This document shows positions 61,615 to 64,000 of a stretch of DNA of 64,000 nt, one piece after another. Under the pieces are notes generated by a model. The model ran no database searches. It had not been told where the DNA came from and was given only the letters and a program-made list of their open reading frames with translations. The stretch covers positions 248,001 to 312,000 of the forward strand of contig NZ_JAPWGL010000004.1 of assembly GCF_027213645.1 (NCBI RefSeq), in the 5' to 3' direction. The stretch comes from Pedobacter rhodius (lineage in GTDB: Bacteria > Bacteroidota > Bacteroidia > Sphingobacteriales > Sphingobacteriaceae). Each line of letters opens with the position of its first letter. Positions within the stretch are counted from its first letter, which is position 1. The translations under genes were made by a program, and so were the position numbers.

Positions 61615-64000
61615 TTAATAGCTTAATGTCAATCCGGCGCCATAGCCCATATCACTGTCATAATGTGTTGAAAGCCCAAAATACTTAGTAACGATGTACC
61701 TGAATCCGGCCATATATTCCTTATCGGTATTGACCATAAACTGGAAGCGCAGTCTTTTGGAAACGGGGATATCTTCCCTCATCAGCTGAAACCTGACATT
61801 CCCCTTGTGATCGAGGGAAGCATCTGCAACGATCAGCAGTGGTAGGGTATATTGAACTCCCAAATGAAATACCTGCCTGAAATTTTTGGTATTTCCCTGC
61901 CCGAAAAGGTTGTTTCCCGGCGAAAGTGATTGCCCGAAAACATTCTTGTCCAAGGGATCAACCGTTCTTTTTCTAAAATCCCATCCGATATAGGGCAATA
62001 GCCATTGGTTTCTCCCGATATATCTTCCAAAATGACTTTCACTTTCATAGCCCATTTCCTTGTCAAACCCAATCCGCCATTCAGTGGTAAAGCGGTAACG
62101 GGTATTGGCGAGCATAATCTCTCCGTCGCTGCCATTGGTTTCGATTCCGATGCGTGCCATTGGATGAAATGCCCTGTCATCACTGAAAAGTTTTCGCTGT
62201 GCCAGCTTGGGGTCCGGGATTTCGGGATTAGGCGGAGAATTCTCATAACTGAATACCCTTCCCATACCGCTCATCATGTGATAGAGAATATGGCAGTGGA
62301 AGAACCAGTCGCCTCCTGGCTCTGTTGCTGCAAATTCAAGGGTATCCCGCTCCATGGGCATGATGTCGATAATGTTCTTCATCGGGGCATATTCTCCCTG
62401 CCGGTTAATTACCCTGAAGTCATGGCCATGAAGGTGCATAGGATGGCGCATCATACTGTTGTTGTAAAGGATTATCCTAACATTTTCGCCCTTTTTTATC
62501 AGTATCTTATCGCTTTCAGAAACGGTTTTGTTATCCAGCGTCCAGACGTAACGGTTCATATTTCCTGTAAGGTCAAACTTAAGTTCCTTCCATGGGCCTT
62601 TTGGCAGGGTTGTTTTCTTTGGATCTCGAAGCATATTATAGTTCAGAGTAACGATATCGGCGGTTTCTGCCTCCATATTCATCCCTGCCATGCTCTTGTC
62701 ACCAGACATCTGCATACCAGGCATCCCCTTCATTTTTTTCTCTGTTTTTGAATTTTCTTCACCGGTTACCTCCGGGTACATCACCGTATTCATATCCATG
62801 ATCTGGTTCTGCATCTTCATGCCTTCCATCTGTACCATATTGCCGCTCATATCCATCATATCGTTCATCATTTTCATTCCGGCAAAATACTTCAGTTTGG
62901 GCATTTTCTCTGCATGGACCTTTTCTCCCTTGCCCAGCCATAGTGATGCTGATCCCGTACGGTCTTCAGGAGTGACCAAAAATTCATAGCTCTTATTTTC
63001 CGGAATCGTGACCACTACATCATAGGTTTCGGAAACCGCTATAATCAGCCTGTCGACCTCTACAGGCTCCACATCATTTCCATCGGTAGCGACAACGGTA
63101 ATCTTGCCCCCTGCATATTTAAGCCAGAAATAATCTGAGGCTCCACCGTTTGCAATACGCAGCCTTACCTTGTCCCCAGCCTTGAACTGCGGCTGTTCGT
63201 TCTGATTTTTCCCATTGATGAGAAAGGCTTCATAATAAACATCGCTCACATCCATGGCATTCATGCGCTTCCATTCATTGGCTACCTTTGTTTTAAAATG
63301 TCCGGTCCTGATCGCTTCTGCATAACTCTGGGTAGTCCCTTTTTTGATGGCAAACCAGTCGTTGGCATTTTTCAGGCTTCTATGAACCTCCTCGGGCTTC
63401 ATATCTGTCCATTCGCTAATGACTACTGGAAGGGTTGGAATATCCCACTCCGTACGTTTGTTCATGATAAATGCCCCATACATACCTATCTGTTCCTGAA
63501 GGCCGCTGTGGCTGTGGTACCAGTGCGTTCCATGTTGGACGATGGGAAACTTATAGATGTAGGTAGTGTGCGGTTTGATCGGCATTTGGGTCAGAAAAGG
63601 AACACCATCCATCTTGTTCGGAAGAAAAAGTCCGTGCCAGTGCAGCGCGGTTTCCTCGTCGAGATTATTGTGCACGTAGATCAGGGCGGTATCGCCCTGC
63701 GTAAAGGTCAGTGTGGGCATGGGGATCTGACCGTTTACCGCAATTGCCCGCTTTGATTTTCTCCCATAATTTACCGTTGTATCGGCTATGTAAAGATCAT
63801 AACGCACGGTACGTGGTGGAAATTTATTCGCAACGGTCTTAATCGGGCCCAAATTGGCCTTTGCAGTTTTGATATTTTCCATGTCAGAACTGTTATCATC
63901 CATTGCCATGCCCGCCATATCCCCCATATCCTCACTCTTTTTGGAACTTTCCTTTGTTCCCCCATTCTGTTCAGGCGCTGACCTGGGCTTTTCCCTGATT
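61615..64000 (-). CDS. Multicopper oxidase with C-terminal PcoB-like domain, 5' end outside window
   Basis: The frame stays open to the right edge, so the N-terminus and signal peptide are not seen; the ATG at 63927 is internal. The first part (to about residue 590 from that ATG) is a PcoA/CopA-type multicopper oxidase with copper ligands in LHWHGLFLPN, HWYHSHSG, HPMHLHGHDF and FHCHILYHM. A Met-rich region (about 350-430: MMNDMMDMSGNM, MKGMPGMQMSG) probably binds extra copper. The last 190 residues (WRIGFDKEMGYESESHFGRY) match the outer-membrane PcoB/CopB fold. It oxidises Cu(I) in the periplasm (family knowledge). It starts the copA transcript. Confidence 0.92.
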   Translation of the reverse strand, partial: IREKPRSAPEQNGGTKESSKKSEDMGDMAGMAMDDNSSDMENIKTAKANLGPIKTVANKFPPRTVRYDLYIADTTVNYGRKSKRAIAVNGQIPMPTLTFTQGDTALIYVHNNLDEETALHWHGLFLPNKMDGVPFLTQMPIKPHTTYIYKFPIVQHGTHWYHSHSGLQEQIGMYGAFIMNKRTEWDIPTLPVVISEWTDMKPEEVHRSLKNANDWFAIKKGTTQSYAEAIRTGHFKTKVANEWKRMNAMDVSDVYYEAFLINGKNQNEQPQFKAGDKVRLRIANGGASDYFWLKYAGGKITVVATDGNDVEPVEVDRLIIAVSETYDVVVTIPENKSYEFLVTPEDRTGSASLWLGKGEKVHAEKMPKLKYFAGMKMMNDMMDMSGNMVQMEGMKMQNQIMDMNTVMYPEVTGEENSKTEKKMKGMPGMQMSGDKSMAGMNMEAETADIVTLNYNMLRDPKKTTLPKGPWKELKFDLTGNMNRYVWTLDNKTVSESDKILIKKGENVRIILYNNSMMRHPMHLHGHDFRVINRQGEYAPMKNIIDIMPMERDTLEFAATEPGGDWFFHCHILYHMMSGMGRVFSYENSPPNPEIPDPKLAQRKLFSDDRAFHPMARIGIETNGSDGEIMLANTRYRFTTEWRIGFDKEMGYESESHFGRYIGRNQWLLPYIGWDFRKRTVDPLDKNVFGQSLSPGNNLFGQGNTKNFRQVFHLGVQYTLPLLIVADASLDHKGNVRFQLMREDIPVSKRLRFQFMVNTDKEYMAGFRYIVTKYFGLSTHYDSDMGYGAGLTLSY

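Noticed and set aside
1..64000. CRISPR arrays, rRNA or tRNA genes
   Set aside because: No regular short repeats with spacers, no rRNA-like blocks and no tRNA cloverleaf with a T-arm were found by eye; a tRNAscan or CRISPRCasFinder run would settle this.

Overview
The window looks like accessory DNA from a Bacteroidota chromosome, probably of the Pedobacter/Sphingobacterium type (inference). The reasons are an adjacent SusC/SusD pair, LytTR and LytS-type signalling, small secreted proteins resembling the DUF6520 and DUF6660 families, a 1460-residue CusA-TolC fusion and a PcoA-PcoB-like fusion. No rRNA, tRNA, CRISPR array, intact transposase or integrase was found.

Layout. (1) 1-5763: the end of a small secreted protein, then a minus-strand thioredoxin-like/SusC/SusD operon for uptake of an unknown nutrient. 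A palindrome-rich spacer (5764-6406) separates it from (2) 6407-8918: an XRE regulator, a LytTR response regulator and a LytS-type histidine kinase. (3) 8936-18856: a DNA repair and mutagenesis block. Eight close-packed minus-strand genes include exonuclease III, a zincless Fpg-like glycosylase and an SRAP/YedK peptidase. They diverge from the plus-strand imuA-imuB-dnaE2 mutasome across one control region that carries a perfect palindrome. (4) 19005-37049: a defence island. It holds a Lamassu-like three-gene set, an orphan PD-(D/E)XK protein, a GmrSD-like protein, a phospholipase D-like effector, a five-gene operon (nuclease, FRG, GIY-YIG, 62-residue protein, SMC-like ATPase) and a single-chain restriction-modification enzyme. 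Two diverged copies of an IS-end-like sequence flank its middle part.

(5) 37488-38934: an orphan receiver protein and a gene-poor kilobase. (6) 38935-41809: a di-heme oxidoreductase/Rieske/porin operon behind two tandem palindromic sites. (7) 41876-64000: a minus-strand metal region. It has a nine-gene P1B-4 ATPase operon with a truncated NRAMP and a ZIP transporter, a CusA/CusB efflux pair, a TonB-dependent receptor, two DUF6660-like proteins each just upstream of a metal-transport-type gene, a decayed metallophosphoesterase, CopA, and a multicopper oxidase that runs off the right edge.

Together this resembles the cargo of an integrative element: abasic-site repair and translesion synthesis, phage defence, and copper or divalent-metal resistance. 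The mobility genes themselves are not in the window. The best candidate for an undescribed system is the five-gene operon at 29035-34013, followed by the orphan nuclease at 22886-24571.
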